This document shows positions 7,342 through 16,240 of a DNA stretch of 24,699 nt, one piece after another; position 1 is the first letter of the stretch; each line of letters begins with the position of its first letter. A program made the translations under genes and the position numbers. The stretch comes from Rubrimonas sp036788415 (GTDB taxonomy: Bacteria; Pseudomonadota; Alphaproteobacteria; Rhodobacterales; Rhodobacteraceae). Where the stretch lies: contig NZ_DAIQNN010000047.1 in assembly GCF_036788415.1 (NCBI RefSeq), positions 1 to 24,699 of the forward strand, in the 5' to 3' direction. The notes under the pieces are model-generated. The model ran no database searches. It was not told the DNA's origin and saw only the letters and a list, made by a program, of their open reading frames with translations.

Positions 7342-8861
7342 GGCATTTCCCCCGCCATCCGTTCGGGGCGCGGCCCGAGCACCGCCTCGATATAGCCGTC
7401 GCGGTCGATCAGCGCGCCGGCGGCTTCGAGCGCGAGGCCGTGCGCCGGCCCGACCGCGATCCCCGCCAGCGCGATCAGCCCGACCAGCGCCAGCGCCGGC
7501 GCCACCATCGCGGCCGGGGCCGGGGCGGGCCGCCAGTCGGGGTCGGGATGCGGCTTCCAGAACGCCTCCGCCCAGATCTTCGTCATCGAGTAGAGGGTGA
7601 GCAAGCCCGTCGCCAGCGCGATGGCGCCGGCGAGCCACCAGCCCTGCGAGAAGCTCTCATGCAGGATGAAGAACTTCGCCCAGAAGCCCGACAGCGGCGG
7701 AATCCCCGCCATGGCCAGCGCGCTGACCAGATAGAGCAGCGAGAGACCGGGCCGCGCCGCCCACATGCCGCCCATGCGCGACAGCTCCTCCGAGCCGGCC
7801 AGCCGTGCGGCGATGGCGCCGGTGAGAAACAGGTTGGTCTTGGCGAGCATGTTGTGAACGAGGTGGAACAGCCCCGCCGCGAGCCCCAGCGGCGTCGCCA
7901 GCGCCAGCCCGAGGCCCATGTAGCCGATCTGACTGACGATGTGGAATGCGAGGATCTTGCGCACGCCGTATTGCGACGCCGCCCCGAGCGCGCCGATCAC
8001 CATGGTCGCGAGCGCGGTCGCCAGCAGCAGCGCCTGAAGGCCCGGAGTCTCCCTGATCTCGAAAATCAGCGTGAACACGCGGTAGAGCGCATAGACCGCC
8101 ATCTTGGTCAGCAGCGCCGAGAACAGCGCGGTCACGCTCTGCGAGGGCGCGTGGTAGCTTTCGGGCAGCCAGAAGAAGAGCGGGAAGAACCCCGCCTTGG
8201 CGGCGAAGGCGAAGAACAGCAGGCCCGCAGGGGCCAGCACCGCCGCCTCGCCCGACCGTCCCTCCAGCGCGACGGCGAGCTCCGCCATGTTGAGCGCGCC
8301 GGTCGCGCCGTAGAGCATCCCGACGCCGAGCAGCATCGCGATGGTGGCGACGAGGTTCATCGCGGCGTAGCGGATCGCGGCCTCGCGCAGTTCCGCGCCG
8401 CCGCGCAGCGCCATCAGGCCGAAGGCCGCGATCAGCGTCACCTCGAACCAGACATAGAGGTTGAACAGATCGCCCGTCAGGAAGGCCCCCGCCGTCCCTC
8501 CGAGCAAAGCATGGGCGAGCGCCGAGAAGCCCCGCCGCTCCTCGGCTTCCGTCACGTCGGCCAGCGCGAACACCAGCACCAGCCCGCCGACGAGGCTCGC
8601 GGCGAGCAGCATCCCCGCCGAGAGCGCGTCGGCGACCAGCGTGATCCCGAAGGGCGCGGGCCAGCCGCCCATCGTCTCGACCACCGCCCCCCCGGTGAGC
8701 GCGCGCGCGAGCAGCGCCGCCGCAAGCCCGACCTGCGCCGCCGCGGCCCCGAGCGAGACGGCGCGCCGCGCCTCGGGCCGCATCCGCAGAAGCCAGAGCG
8801 CCGCGGCGGCGGCGAAGGGGACCAGCAGCGAGGCGGCGAGGGGGAGGGCGGGGGCCGTCAC
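7338..8861 (-). CDS. mnhD: Mrp/Mnh cation:proton antiporter subunit D
   Basis: The 507-residue product is homologous to the proton-pumping NuoN/M/L subunits of complex I and probably carries one proton pathway of the complex. It has about 14 hydrophobic segments. The helix with LYVWFEVTLIAAFGLMAL carries the key acidic residue Glu140. The GFFPLFFWLPESYHAPSQSVTALFSALLTKMAVYAL region contains the conserved Lys residues and the broken-helix PES/P-S motif. GIPPLSGFWAKF is another family marker. The start is GTG at 8861, overlapping the mnhC stop (GTGA). Length is typical for MnhD/PhaD. Confidence 0.95.
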   Translation of the reverse strand: MTAPALPLAASLLVPFAAAAALWLLRMRPEARRAVSLGAAAAQVGLAAALLARALTGGAVVETMGGWPAPFGITLVADALSAGMLLAASLVGGLVLVFALADVTEAEERRGFSALAHALLGGTAGAFLTGDLFNLYVWFEVTLIAAFGLMALRGGAELREAAIRYAAMNLVATIAMLLGVGMLYGATGALNMAELAVALEGRSGEAAVLAPAGLLFFAFAAKAGFFPLFFWLPESYHAPSQSVTALFSALLTKMAVYALYRVFTLIFEIRETPGLQALLLATALATMVIGALGAASQYGVRKILAFHIVSQIGYMGLGLALATPLGLAAGLFHLVHNMLAKTNLFLTGAIAARLAGSEELSRMGGMWAARPGLSLLYLVSALAMAGIPPLSGFWAKFFILHESFSQGWWLAGAIALATGLLTLYSMTKIWAEAFWKPHPDPDWRPAPAPAAMVAPALALVGLIALAGIAVGPAHGLALEAAGALIDRDGYIEAVLGPRPERMAGEMP

Positions 8862-9166
8862 GGCGTCCCTCGCGCGCGCACCACCAGCGCCAGCATGAAG
8901 GAAAACAGGCCGAAGCCGATCACGATGGCGGTCAGCGCCAGCGCCTGCGGCAACGCGTTGGCGACGCCGGGGTCGGGCGCGGCGGCGCCTTCGGCGATCA
9001 GCGGCGGCGCCGCCCAGCTCAGCCGCCCGACCGTGACGATGGCGAGGTTCACGCCGTTGGAAGCCATGGCGAGCCCCAGCAGGAAGCGCACGAGGTCGCC
9101 CGCAAGCATCAGCCAGATCGCGACGCCGAACAGCAGCCCGCAGAGCGGCGCGAGGGCGATCTCCAT
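8858..9166 (-). CDS. mnhC: Mrp/Mnh cation:proton antiporter subunit C
   Basis: This is a 102-residue NuoK-like subunit with three transmembrane helices. FLLGLAMASNGVNLAIVTVG (helix 2) and LPQALALTAIVIGFGLFSF (helix 3) are the two conserved MnhC/PhaC motifs. The ATG at 9166 overlaps the mnhB stop by one base (TGATG). A GGGGAGGAGAG purine run inside the 3' end of mnhB supplies the ribosome-binding site. The protein ends with a short basic tail. Confidence 0.94.
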   Translation of the reverse strand: MEIALAPLCGLLFGVAIWLMLAGDLVRFLLGLAMASNGVNLAIVTVGRLSWAAPPLIAEGAAAPDPGVANALPQALALTAIVIGFGLFSFMLALVVRARGTP

Positions 9167-9612
9167 CAGCTCTCCTCCCCTTCGACCGGTTCTTCCTCGG
9201 CGTCGTCCTCCGCGTCGCTCTCCAGCGCGAAGAACAGCGCGCCGACGGCGCCGACCACCACCAGATAGACGCCGGTGTCGAAGAGCAGGATCGAGCCGAC
9301 CGCGACGCCCGCCTCCTTCAAGGGCCAGACGCCGCCCAGAAACCCCTCGCCGGCCGCGAGCCCCCAGAGCCCCGCGGCGAGGGCGAGGCCGACGCCCGCC
9401 ATCGCCACCGCCTCGGGGCCGGCCTGGAGCGCCGCGCGCGCGGCTGCAACGCCCTCGGCCTTGGCGTAAAGGCACAGCGCGATGGCGGCGAGCAGGCCGC
9501 CGATGAAGCCGCCCCCCGGCGCGTTGTGTCCGCGCAGCAGCAGGAACACCGAGAAGGCGAGGATCAGCGGCGTCAGGAACCGCGTCGCAGCCGTCAGGAT
9601 CAGCGAGTTCAT
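9166..9612 (-). CDS. mnhB: Mrp/Mnh cation:proton antiporter subunit B
   Basis: This is a 148-residue MnhB subunit with four hydrophobic segments. It shows the family N-terminus (MNSLILTAATRFLTPLILAF), then RGHNAPGGGFIGGLLAAIAL, a signature of MnhB, and LLFDTGVYLVVVGAVGALFFAL near the end. The C-terminal 20 residues are unusually acidic (a run of Glu/Asp, starting near residue 128). The ATG at 9612 overlaps the mnhA stop by 4 nt. The much longer open frame upstream, running through mnhA in another frame, is not real. The presence of separate mnhA and mnhB marks this as a seven-gene (group 1) Mrp operon. Confidence 0.94.
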   Translation of the reverse strand: MNSLILTAATRFLTPLILAFSVFLLLRGHNAPGGGFIGGLLAAIALCLYAKAEGVAAARAALQAGPEAVAMAGVGLALAAGLWGLAAGEGFLGGVWPLKEAGVAVGSILLFDTGVYLVVVGAVGALFFALESDAEDDAEEEPVEGEES

Positions 9613-11855
9613 GCGCGTCGGCCCCCCTTCAGCGCGGCCACCGCGGCGATGGCGGCGAGCGCGACCACGACGATCTCGCCGAGCGTGTCGAGCGCGCGGA
9701 AATCGACGAGGATCACGTTGACGATGTTGCGCCCGAGCGCCTCGGGCCAGGACGCCGCTTCGAAGAATCGGGTCGCGGCGGGGTCGAAGGGCGCGGCGAG
9801 CGCCGCCCAGATCGCCAGCGTCACGCCGACGCCCGCAGCGACGGCGATCGCAACGGCGACGGGGCGGACGCCCGCGCGCGGCATCTGCGGCAGGCGCAGC
9901 AGCGCGACGGCGGCGACGACGACGATCAGCGTCTCGACCAGAAGCTGCGTCATCGCCAGATCGATCCCGCCGAACAGCGCGAAGATCGCGGCGACCCCGG
10001 CCCCCGACACGCCGAGCGCGGTCAGCGCCGCGAGCCGCCCTCGCGCGAACGGCGCGATCAGCGCGCCGACGGCGGTCAGCGCGATCAGCCCCGCCTCGAG
10101 CGCGTCGATCTGCGGCCAGCCGGGCGAGGGCGGCCGCGCGCCCAGCGCGAGCCCCCCGAGCAGCAGCGCCGCCATCGCGCCGAGCATCACCCGCAAATGG
10201 CTGGCGAGCCGCCCCGGCGCGAGCGCCGCCTCGGTGAGCGCCGCCAGCGCCTTGAGCCCCGCCAGCCCCCGGTCGAAGCCGGCGCTCGCCCAGGGAAGGA
10301 AGGGCTCGATCCGCATCAGACCGCGCCGCAGACGCGCGCGGAAGACGAACCCCGCCGCCGTCAGCGCGAAGGTCAGCACCGAAAGCAGCAGCGGCAGGTT
10401 CAGCCCGTGCCAGAGCTTGAGCTGCACCTCGACGCCCTCGCCCCGGATCGCCACCGCCATCGGCTGCACGATCAGCGCGTCGAGCGCGCCCGGCGCGATG
10501 CCGAAGCCCAGCGAGGCGAGCGCCAGCGCCGCGGGCCCGGCGAGCATCGGCCATGGCGCCTCGCGCGGGGACGACGCCGGCGCGCGCAGTTTGCCGAGGA
10601 AGGGCTTGAGCGCGACGATGCAGCCCACCGCCGCGACCATCGCGTTCGACAGCACCGCGGCGCCGGCGAAGATCAGCGGCTCGGTCGCCACCGCCAGCGC
10701 GCCCTCGTATTTCAGCTCCTTGCCGATGAAGCCGAGCAGCGGCGGAAAGCCCGCCATCGAGAAGCCCGCCGCCAGCGAGATCGCCCAGGCGACCGGCATC
10801 CGCCCCCGCAAGCCCTCGACCGCGCCGAGCGTGCGCGAGCCCGCCTTCTTGTCGAGCACGCCGACCATCAGGAACAGCGCGGCCTTGTAGAAGGCGTGGA
10901 CGACGATGAAGGTCGACGCCGCGACGATCGCCACCGGCTCGCGCGAGCCGAGAAACATCACGATCGAGCCGAGCCCGGAGACGGTCGTGTAGGCCAGCAT
11001 CAGCTTCAGGTCGGTCTGGCGCAGCGCCCAGATCGCGCCGAGCAGCATGGTGGCGCCGCCGCTGAGCGTCAGCGACCAGCTCCAGACTTCGGTCCCGCCG
11101 AGCTCCGGCGACAGGCGCGCCAGCAGATAGACGCCCGCCTTCACCATGGTCGCGGAATGGAGATAGGCGCTGACCGGCGTCGGCGCGGCCATCGCGCCGG
11201 GCAGCCAGAAATGGAACGGGAACTGCGCCGATTTGGTGAAGCAGCCGATCAGGATCGGGATGAGGAAGCCGAGATAGGCGGGATGGGCGCGCAGATCGGC
11301 GCCGATCGCGGCCATCTCCGACAGCCGCCACGTTCCCGCCGCCATCGCCAGAACGACGAGCCCCGCCAGCAGCGCGAGCCCGCCGAGCCCCGTCACCAGC
11401 AGCGCCGTCAGCGCCTTGGCCCGCGCCTCGGCCTTGTGGTGGTCGAAGCCGACGAGCAGCCACGAGATGACGGTCGTCGCCTCCCAGAACAGGAACAGCG
11501 AGATCGCGTCGTCGGCCAGCACGAGCCCGACCATCGCGATCTCGAACAGTCCCAAAAGGACGAGGAGGCGCTTCAGGCGGGGATCGGCGCGGAAATATTC
11601 GGCGGCGTAGAGCAGCACCGCGGCGCCGACGCCGGTCGCGAGCAGGGCGAAAGTCAGCGACAGCCCGTCGAGCCTGAAGGCCAGCGCGACGCCGAAAGCG
11701 GGCGCCCAGTCGACCGCCCAGGTGGGCGTGGCGCCTTGCGAGACCGCCGGCGCCCACCCAGCGAACCACGTCGCCGCCAACGCCGACAGGAGCGCCGGCG
11801 CGTTGCGCCAGAGGCCCGCCGGCGCTGCGGCGCGAAGGCTCGGAGAATCGGGCAT
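9609..11855 (-). CDS. mnhA: Mrp/Mnh cation:proton antiporter subunit A (with MBH-like C-terminal domains)
   Basis: The 748-residue protein is the largest Mrp subunit. Its N-terminal two thirds are NuoL-like: FRLDGLSLTFALL, the helix with FWEATTVISWLLVGF carrying the key Glu125, and KSAQFPFHFWLPGAMAAPTPVSAYLHSATMVKAGVYLL. The FIVVHAFYKAALFLMVG segment follows. The C-terminal part (about 560-748) is the extension shared with membrane-bound hydrogenase subunits, with GGIDLAMTQLLVETLIVVV and NVILVDFRALDTLGEIVVVALA. The start is ATG at 11855; the next in-frame codons upstream give no start before a stop at 11903. This N-terminus looks shorter than usual: the first family helix (of the PFLGALLVP type) seems missing. 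The upstream gap to the Crp-like gene is 121 bp. Confidence 0.93.
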   Translation of the reverse strand: MPDSPSLRAAAPAGLWRNAPALLSALAATWFAGWAPAVSQGATPTWAVDWAPAFGVALAFRLDGLSLTFALLATGVGAAVLLYAAEYFRADPRLKRLLVLLGLFEIAMVGLVLADDAISLFLFWEATTVISWLLVGFDHHKAEARAKALTALLVTGLGGLALLAGLVVLAMAAGTWRLSEMAAIGADLRAHPAYLGFLIPILIGCFTKSAQFPFHFWLPGAMAAPTPVSAYLHSATMVKAGVYLLARLSPELGGTEVWSWSLTLSGGATMLLGAIWALRQTDLKLMLAYTTVSGLGSIVMFLGSREPVAIVAASTFIVVHAFYKAALFLMVGVLDKKAGSRTLGAVEGLRGRMPVAWAISLAAGFSMAGFPPLLGFIGKELKYEGALAVATEPLIFAGAAVLSNAMVAAVGCIVALKPFLGKLRAPASSPREAPWPMLAGPAALALASLGFGIAPGALDALIVQPMAVAIRGEGVEVQLKLWHGLNLPLLLSVLTFALTAAGFVFRARLRRGLMRIEPFLPWASAGFDRGLAGLKALAALTEAALAPGRLASHLRVMLGAMAALLLGGLALGARPPSPGWPQIDALEAGLIALTAVGALIAPFARGRLAALTALGVSGAGVAAIFALFGGIDLAMTQLLVETLIVVVAAVALLRLPQMPRAGVRPVAVAIAVAAGVGVTLAIWAALAAPFDPAATRFFEAASWPEALGRNIVNVILVDFRALDTLGEIVVVALAAIAAVAALKGGRRA

Positions 11856-11976
11856 ACAGACGAGTCCGGACGAATTTCGGGCGCCGATCCCCCTCGGCCG
11901 TCATCACCTATGTCGCGGGGGCCGTCCCGCAAGCGCTTCGCCCGCGCTTCACGCCGAGTTTTTCACCGTCGTCGTC

Positions 11977-12645
11977 CTATTCCTCGGCGCTTTCCGCCAG
12001 CGCGCCGAGGGCGCCGCGGTCGAGAATGCGCAACTCGCCGCGCGAGAGCGAAATCCAGCCCTCGCGCTTCCACAGCGCCAGCGTCTTGGCGACCGCCTCG
12101 CGCGTGGCGCCTGCGAAATCGGCGAGTTCGGCCTGCGACACCCGCACCGCCCCGTCCGGCGCGCCGACCTTGACGGCGAGCGCCAGCAGGCGGGCGGCCA
12201 GCCGCGTGGGCAGCGGCAGGAACGCCCGCTGCTGGAGGTGCTCGCTGTTGGTCCGCAGCCGCGCGCACAGGATCTCGATGAATTCGAGCGCAAGCTCGGG
12301 GTCGCGGCGGATGATCGCGAGCAGATCGCTCCGGCGCACCCGCCGCAGCAGTGCCGGCCCGAGCGCCGCCGCGCCGGCAGTGCGTCGCCCTGCGAACAGC
12401 CCGATCTCGCCGAACACTTCGCCAGGCGTCATGATCTCGAGGGTCAGCTTGCGCCCGCCGGGAGACATCACGCTGATCTCGATTTCGCCGTGGTCGACGA
12501 TGTAGAAACAGTCCGCCGCGTCGCCCTGCCCGAACAGCGCCGCCCCCGCCTCCACCCGCACGGGCGAGGCGGCGCGCGCGACGGCGGCGAGCAGCGCGGG
12601 CGAGGCGGAGGAGAAGACCGAGCGGGGCGGCGGCTCGGCGCTCAC
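11977..12645 (-). CDS. Crp/Fnr-family transcriptional regulator
   Basis: This is a 222-residue regulator with an N-terminal cyclic-nucleotide-binding fold and a C-terminal winged helix-turn-helix. GDAADCFYIVDHGEIEI lies at about residues 41-57 and PGEVFGEIGLF at 74-84. Arg88-Thr89 follow and correspond to the Arg-Ser/Thr pair that binds the phosphate of cAMP in CRP, so nucleotide binding is plausible. There is no FNR-type cysteine cluster; the only cysteines are Cys46 and one near residue 126. The helix-turn-helix is around 168-198 (VSQAELADFAGATREAVAKTLALW). The start is GTG at 12645 with GAGG upstream, 10 bp after the ptsN stop. The gene is followed at 121 bp by the mnhA start. It may regulate the Mrp operon or itself; ligand and targets are unknown. 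Confidence 0.9.
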   Translation of the reverse strand: MSAEPPPRSVFSSASPALLAAVARAASPVRVEAGAALFGQGDAADCFYIVDHGEIEISVMSPGGRKLTLEIMTPGEVFGEIGLFAGRRTAGAAALGPALLRRVRRSDLLAIIRRDPELALEFIEILCARLRTNSEHLQQRAFLPLPTRLAARLLALAVKVGAPDGAVRVSQAELADFAGATREAVAKTLALWKREGWISLSRGELRILDRGALGALAESAEE

Positions 12646-12655
12646 CCCCGTCGCC

Positions 12656-13120
12656 TCAGGCGGCCCGGGACGAGACGGATTCGGTCAGCACGGCGTAGAT
12701 CGCGGAGGCGTCGCCGCAGGAGCGCAGCTTGGCGCAGGTCGTCGGGTCGCGCAGCGCGCGAGAGACGCGGGCGAGGGCGCGCAGATGGTCGGCGCCGGCG
12801 TCCTCCGGGGCGAAGAGCGCGAAGACGAGGTCCACCGGCTCGTCGTCGAGCGCGTCGAACTCGATGGGCTTCTCCAGCCGCAGGAACAGCCCGCTGATCC
12901 GGTCGAGCCCCGCCAGCCGCGCATGCGGCGCCGCCACGCCGCGCCCGAGCGCCGTGGAGCCGAGCCGCTCGCGCTCGTTCAGCGCGTCGAACACGTCGCG
13001 CGCCTTCGTCCCGCAGCACTCGGCGGCGCGGTTGGCGATTTCCTGAAACAGCTGCTTCTTGGACGTGGCGCGTTGATGCGCGGCCACGCCCTCGGGTGCG
13101 AGGATGTCTCGGATTTCCAT
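12656..13120 (-). CDS. ptsN: PTS IIA-like nitrogen-regulatory protein PtsN (EIIA-Ntr)
   Basis: This is a 154-residue EIIA-Ntr protein, the phosphoryl acceptor at the end of the PtsP-PtsO-PtsN cascade. In other proteobacteria this cascade controls potassium transport and nitrogen or stress responses. The phosphorylation site is His66 in LGRGVAAPHARL (58-69). PVDLVFALFAPEDAGADHLRALARVSRALRD is the standard C-terminal half. The start is ATG at 13120, giving the family N-terminus MEIRDILAPEGV. It lies 47 bp downstream of hpf and 10 bp upstream of the Crp-like gene, so hpf, ptsN and the regulator are probably one transcript. The rpoN-hpf-ptsN order is classical in proteobacteria. Confidence 0.95.
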   Translation of the reverse strand: MEIRDILAPEGVAAHQRATSKKQLFQEIANRAAECCGTKARDVFDALNERERLGSTALGRGVAAPHARLAGLDRISGLFLRLEKPIEFDALDDEPVDLVFALFAPEDAGADHLRALARVSRALRDPTTCAKLRSCGDASAIYAVLTESVSSRAA

Positions 13121-13167
13121 GGTCCGGCCTCCAAGGCCAATCGACGCCCGCAGCGGGCGCGCAGCCG

Positions 13168-13749
13168 TCACGCCTGCGACAGGTTGGCGGGGTCGACCCA
13201 GCCGATATTGCCGTCGTCCCGACGGTAGACGACGTTGATTTCTCCATGGCGCTCGTTGCGGAACACCAGCACCGGCGCATGCGCCAGCTCCATCTGCATC
13301 ACCGCCTCGCCGACGGAGATCGTCTGAATGTCCATCTTCATCTCGGCGACGATCACCGGGTCGAGCGTCTCGGGCTCGTCCTGCCGATCCTGATCGCCGG
13401 CGAGCACATAGGCGGCGGCGGCGACCGCCTCGATGGGGTCGGCGCGGCCGGCGTGATGGTCCTTGAGACGCCGCTTGTAGCGTCGCATCTGCTTCTCGAT
13501 GCGCTCGGCGCAACCGTCGAAAGCGGCGTAGACGTCATGCGCGGTCGCCGTGGCCTGCGCCGTCAGCCCGGTGGGGAGCTTGATCGTCGCGTCGGCCTTG
13601 AAGGCGTTGTTGGCGGCGCGCGAGAACGTCACCTGCGCGGTGATCACGCGGTCGGCGTATTTCTCCACTGCCGAATCGAGCTTCTCGGCGACATGGGTGC
13701 GCAGCGCGTCGCCCACATCCATCTGCTTGCCGTTGATCTGGATCTGCAT
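13168..13749 (-). CDS. hpf: Ribosome hibernation promoting factor, long form
   Basis: This is a 193-residue long-type HPF, which binds the 30S subunit and dimerises idle 70S ribosomes into 100S particles. The N-terminal HPF/RaiA domain (1-100) shows MQIQINGKQMDVGDALRTHVAEKL, VTFSRAANNAFKADATI and the basic KQMRRYKRRLKDHH segment. The C-terminal dimerisation domain (about 128-190) contains IVAEMKMDIQTISVGEAVMQME and VVYRRDDGNIGWVDP. A linker of about 25 residues is rich in Ala and charged residues. The start is ATG at 13749. A candidate sigma-70 promoter lies 75 bp upstream (13824-13852), so hpf may be expressed independently of rpoN. Confidence 0.95.
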   Translation of the reverse strand: MQIQINGKQMDVGDALRTHVAEKLDSAVEKYADRVITAQVTFSRAANNAFKADATIKLPTGLTAQATATAHDVYAAFDGCAERIEKQMRRYKRRLKDHHAGRADPIEAVAAAAYVLAGDQDRQDEPETLDPVIVAEMKMDIQTISVGEAVMQMELAHAPVLVFRNERHGEINVVYRRDDGNIGWVDPANLSQA

Positions 13750-13823
13750 CTTCTCACCATGTTCGGGGCCGGTGCGGCGCCCCTCGGAGCGGGCCGCAGC
13801 GACCCCTCTGCGAGCGGAGCCGG

Positions 13824-13852
13824 ACCGTATGAGCGGCGTCCTCCCAAGTCAA
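13824..13852 (-). promoter_or_regulatory. Candidate sigma-70 promoter for hpf-ptsN
   Basis: On the minus strand, TTGACT (13852-13847) and TACGGT (13829-13824) are separated by exactly 17 nt. The -35 matches 5 of 6 consensus bases and the -10 matches 3 of 6, including the first two and the last. It lies in the 145-bp rpoN-hpf gap, 75 bp from the hpf ATG. The location is right for independent hpf expression, but the -10 is weak and this is a by-eye call. Confidence 0.45.
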
Positions 13853-13877
13853 CGCCCGCGGGGGCGCGCCGCGAGCC

Positions 13878-13894
13878 CGCCGCGGATCGCGGCG
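13878..13894 (-). terminator. Hairpin directly after the rpoN stop (possible weak terminator)
   Basis: CGCCGCG (13878-13884) and CGCGGCG (13888-13894) form a perfect 7-bp stem around the 3-nt loop GAT, immediately next to the rpoN stop codon. There is no T-tract after it on the minus strand, so it is not a standard intrinsic terminator. It could stabilise the 3' end or attenuate readthrough into hpf, or be incidental in such GC-rich DNA. Confidence 0.25.
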
Positions 13895-15424
13895 TCAGAC
13901 CGCAGCCGCCGCCCGACGCCGCCGCGCGACCGACGAGCCGATTCCCATCCCCTCGCGATACTTCGCGACCGTGCGGCGGGCGACGTCGACGCCTTCGGAG
14001 CGCAGCATGGCCACCAGAGCGTCGTCCGAGAGCGGACGGCCCGGCGGCTCGGCGTCGATCAGCGCGCGGATGCGCCCGCGCACCGCCTGCGCGGAATGCG
14101 CCTCGCCCCCGTCCGACGAAGCGAGCGCCGCGGAGAAGAAGAACTTCAGCTCGAAAAGCCCTCGCGGCGTCGCGATGAACTTGTTCGCGGTGGCGCGGCT
14201 TACGGTCGATTCATGCACGCCGGCGGCCTCGGCGACGGCGCGCAGCGTCATCGGGCGCAACGCGCCGACGCCATGGTCGAAAAAGCCCGCCTGCGCCCGC
14301 ACGATCTCGGCGGAGATGCTCAGGATCGTGCGCGCCCGCTGATCGAGGCTGCGCGTCAGCCAACTCGCGCTCTGGGCGCAATCGGCTAGAAACATCCGCG
14401 TCTCGCGGCAGCCCGCGCCGTTGCGGGGCGCCACGCGTGCGGCGTAGCTGCGGTCGACCAGCACGCGCGGCGCCGCGTCCGGGTTCAGCTCGACCACCCA
14501 GCCGCCGGCGCCGTCGGGCCGGGCGAGCACGTCGGGGATCACCGGATCGGCGACGCCGCCCGAGAAGGCGAGACCGGGGCGCGGGTCGAGCCGGCGAATC
14601 TCGGCGAGCATGTCCTCGAGGTCTTCGAGCGACACCCCGACGCGCTCCGCCATGCGCGGCGCGGGCGTGCGCGGCAGCTCGTCGAGCCGCGCCAGCAGCG
14701 CGGCCATTGCCGGGTCGAGCCGGTCGCGCTCGGCCAGTTGCAGGGCGAGGCATTCGGCGAGGTCGCGCGCCCCGACCCCAGTCGGCTCGCAGGCGCGGAT
14801 CGCGGCCATCGCCTGCTCGACCATCCCTTGCGGAGCCCCGAGCCGCGCCGCAGCCTCGGCAGGGTCGACGCGCAGATAGCCCGCCTCGTCGAGTTCGCAG
14901 GCCAGCGCCTCGGCGACCAGCCGGGTCTGCGGCGCGAGGCGCGCAAGACCGAGCTGCGCGACGACATGCTGGGCGAGCGTCACGCCCTGAGCGAGCCGCG
15001 ACGCCGCATCCTCGCCTTCGGGGTCGAAGGGGTCGCGCCCGCCCGCGCCCGACCCCGCCTTCGCCCCCGACGGTCCGCGCAGCGCGCTGGGCTCGGCGCT
15101 TTCATAGAGGTTGTCTTGCGCCGCCTCGACGCGGCTATCGGCGCCGTCGAGATCGGCGCGGCGGATCTCGGCGTCCACGGCGATGCGCTCGGGCGGTGCA
15201 GGGGGGGGCTGGGCCTCGCGCCCAGCGCCGTCGAACGGCGCGGGATCGATCGGCTGGGCGGCGGGATCGGCCAGCTCGATCAGCGGGTTGCGCTCGACTT
15301 CCGCCGCGAGGAAGGCCGAGAGCTCGACGCCCGACATCTGCAGCATCTGGATCGCCTGACGCAGCTGCGGCGTCATCACCAGCGACTGCGCCTGCCGCAA
15401 CTCCAGCCGGGGCGTCAACGCCAT
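13895..15424 (-). CDS. rpoN: RNA polymerase sigma-54 factor RpoN
   Basis: The 509-residue sigma-54 directs RNA polymerase to -24/-12 promoters and needs an AAA+ activator, typically for nitrogen metabolism. Region I is the expected Gln/Leu-rich N-terminus (MALTPRLELRQAQSLVMTPQLRQAIQMLQMS). An acidic, variable region II spans about residues 55-130. The core-binding domain follows, and the helix-turn-helix GVHESTVSRATANKFIATPRGLFELKFFFS is present. The RpoN box ARRTVAKYRE lies at 482-491, near the C-terminus, and contacts the -24 element. The start is ATG at 15424 with AAGGGAG about 11 nt upstream. It is 42 bp after lptB in the conserved lpt-rpoN-hpf-ptsN order. Confidence 0.96.
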   Translation of the reverse strand: MALTPRLELRQAQSLVMTPQLRQAIQMLQMSGVELSAFLAAEVERNPLIELADPAAQPIDPAPFDGAGREAQPPPAPPERIAVDAEIRRADLDGADSRVEAAQDNLYESAEPSALRGPSGAKAGSGAGGRDPFDPEGEDAASRLAQGVTLAQHVVAQLGLARLAPQTRLVAEALACELDEAGYLRVDPAEAAARLGAPQGMVEQAMAAIRACEPTGVGARDLAECLALQLAERDRLDPAMAALLARLDELPRTPAPRMAERVGVSLEDLEDMLAEIRRLDPRPGLAFSGGVADPVIPDVLARPDGAGGWVVELNPDAAPRVLVDRSYAARVAPRNGAGCRETRMFLADCAQSASWLTRSLDQRARTILSISAEIVRAQAGFFDHGVGALRPMTLRAVAEAAGVHESTVSRATANKFIATPRGLFELKFFFSAALASSDGGEAHSAQAVRGRIRALIDAEPPGRPLSDDALVAMLRSEGVDVARRTVAKYREGMGIGSSVARRRRAAAAV

Positions 15425-15466
15425 CGGACCGCCACTCCCTTCGCGCCCGACCCGCCGGCGCCGCGC

Positions 15467-16236
<770 letters not shown>

Positions 16237-16240
<4 letters not shown>

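Noticed and set aside
9612..11907. A long upstream extension of the mnhB frame running through mnhA
   Set aside because: The translation is Arg/Gly-rich and lacks hydrophobic helices, whereas the mnhA frame shows all Mrp motifs. The mnhB ATG at 9612 gives the standard protein.
11910..11935. GCGGG/CCCGC stem downstream of the Crp-like gene as a terminator
   Set aside because: The stem is short and no T-tract follows on the minus strand.
11856..11976. CRP or FNR binding site upstream of mnhA
   Set aside because: No TGTGA-N6-TCACA or TTGAT-N4-ATCAA arrangement is present; AAGCGCTT at 11931-11938 is only a short palindrome.
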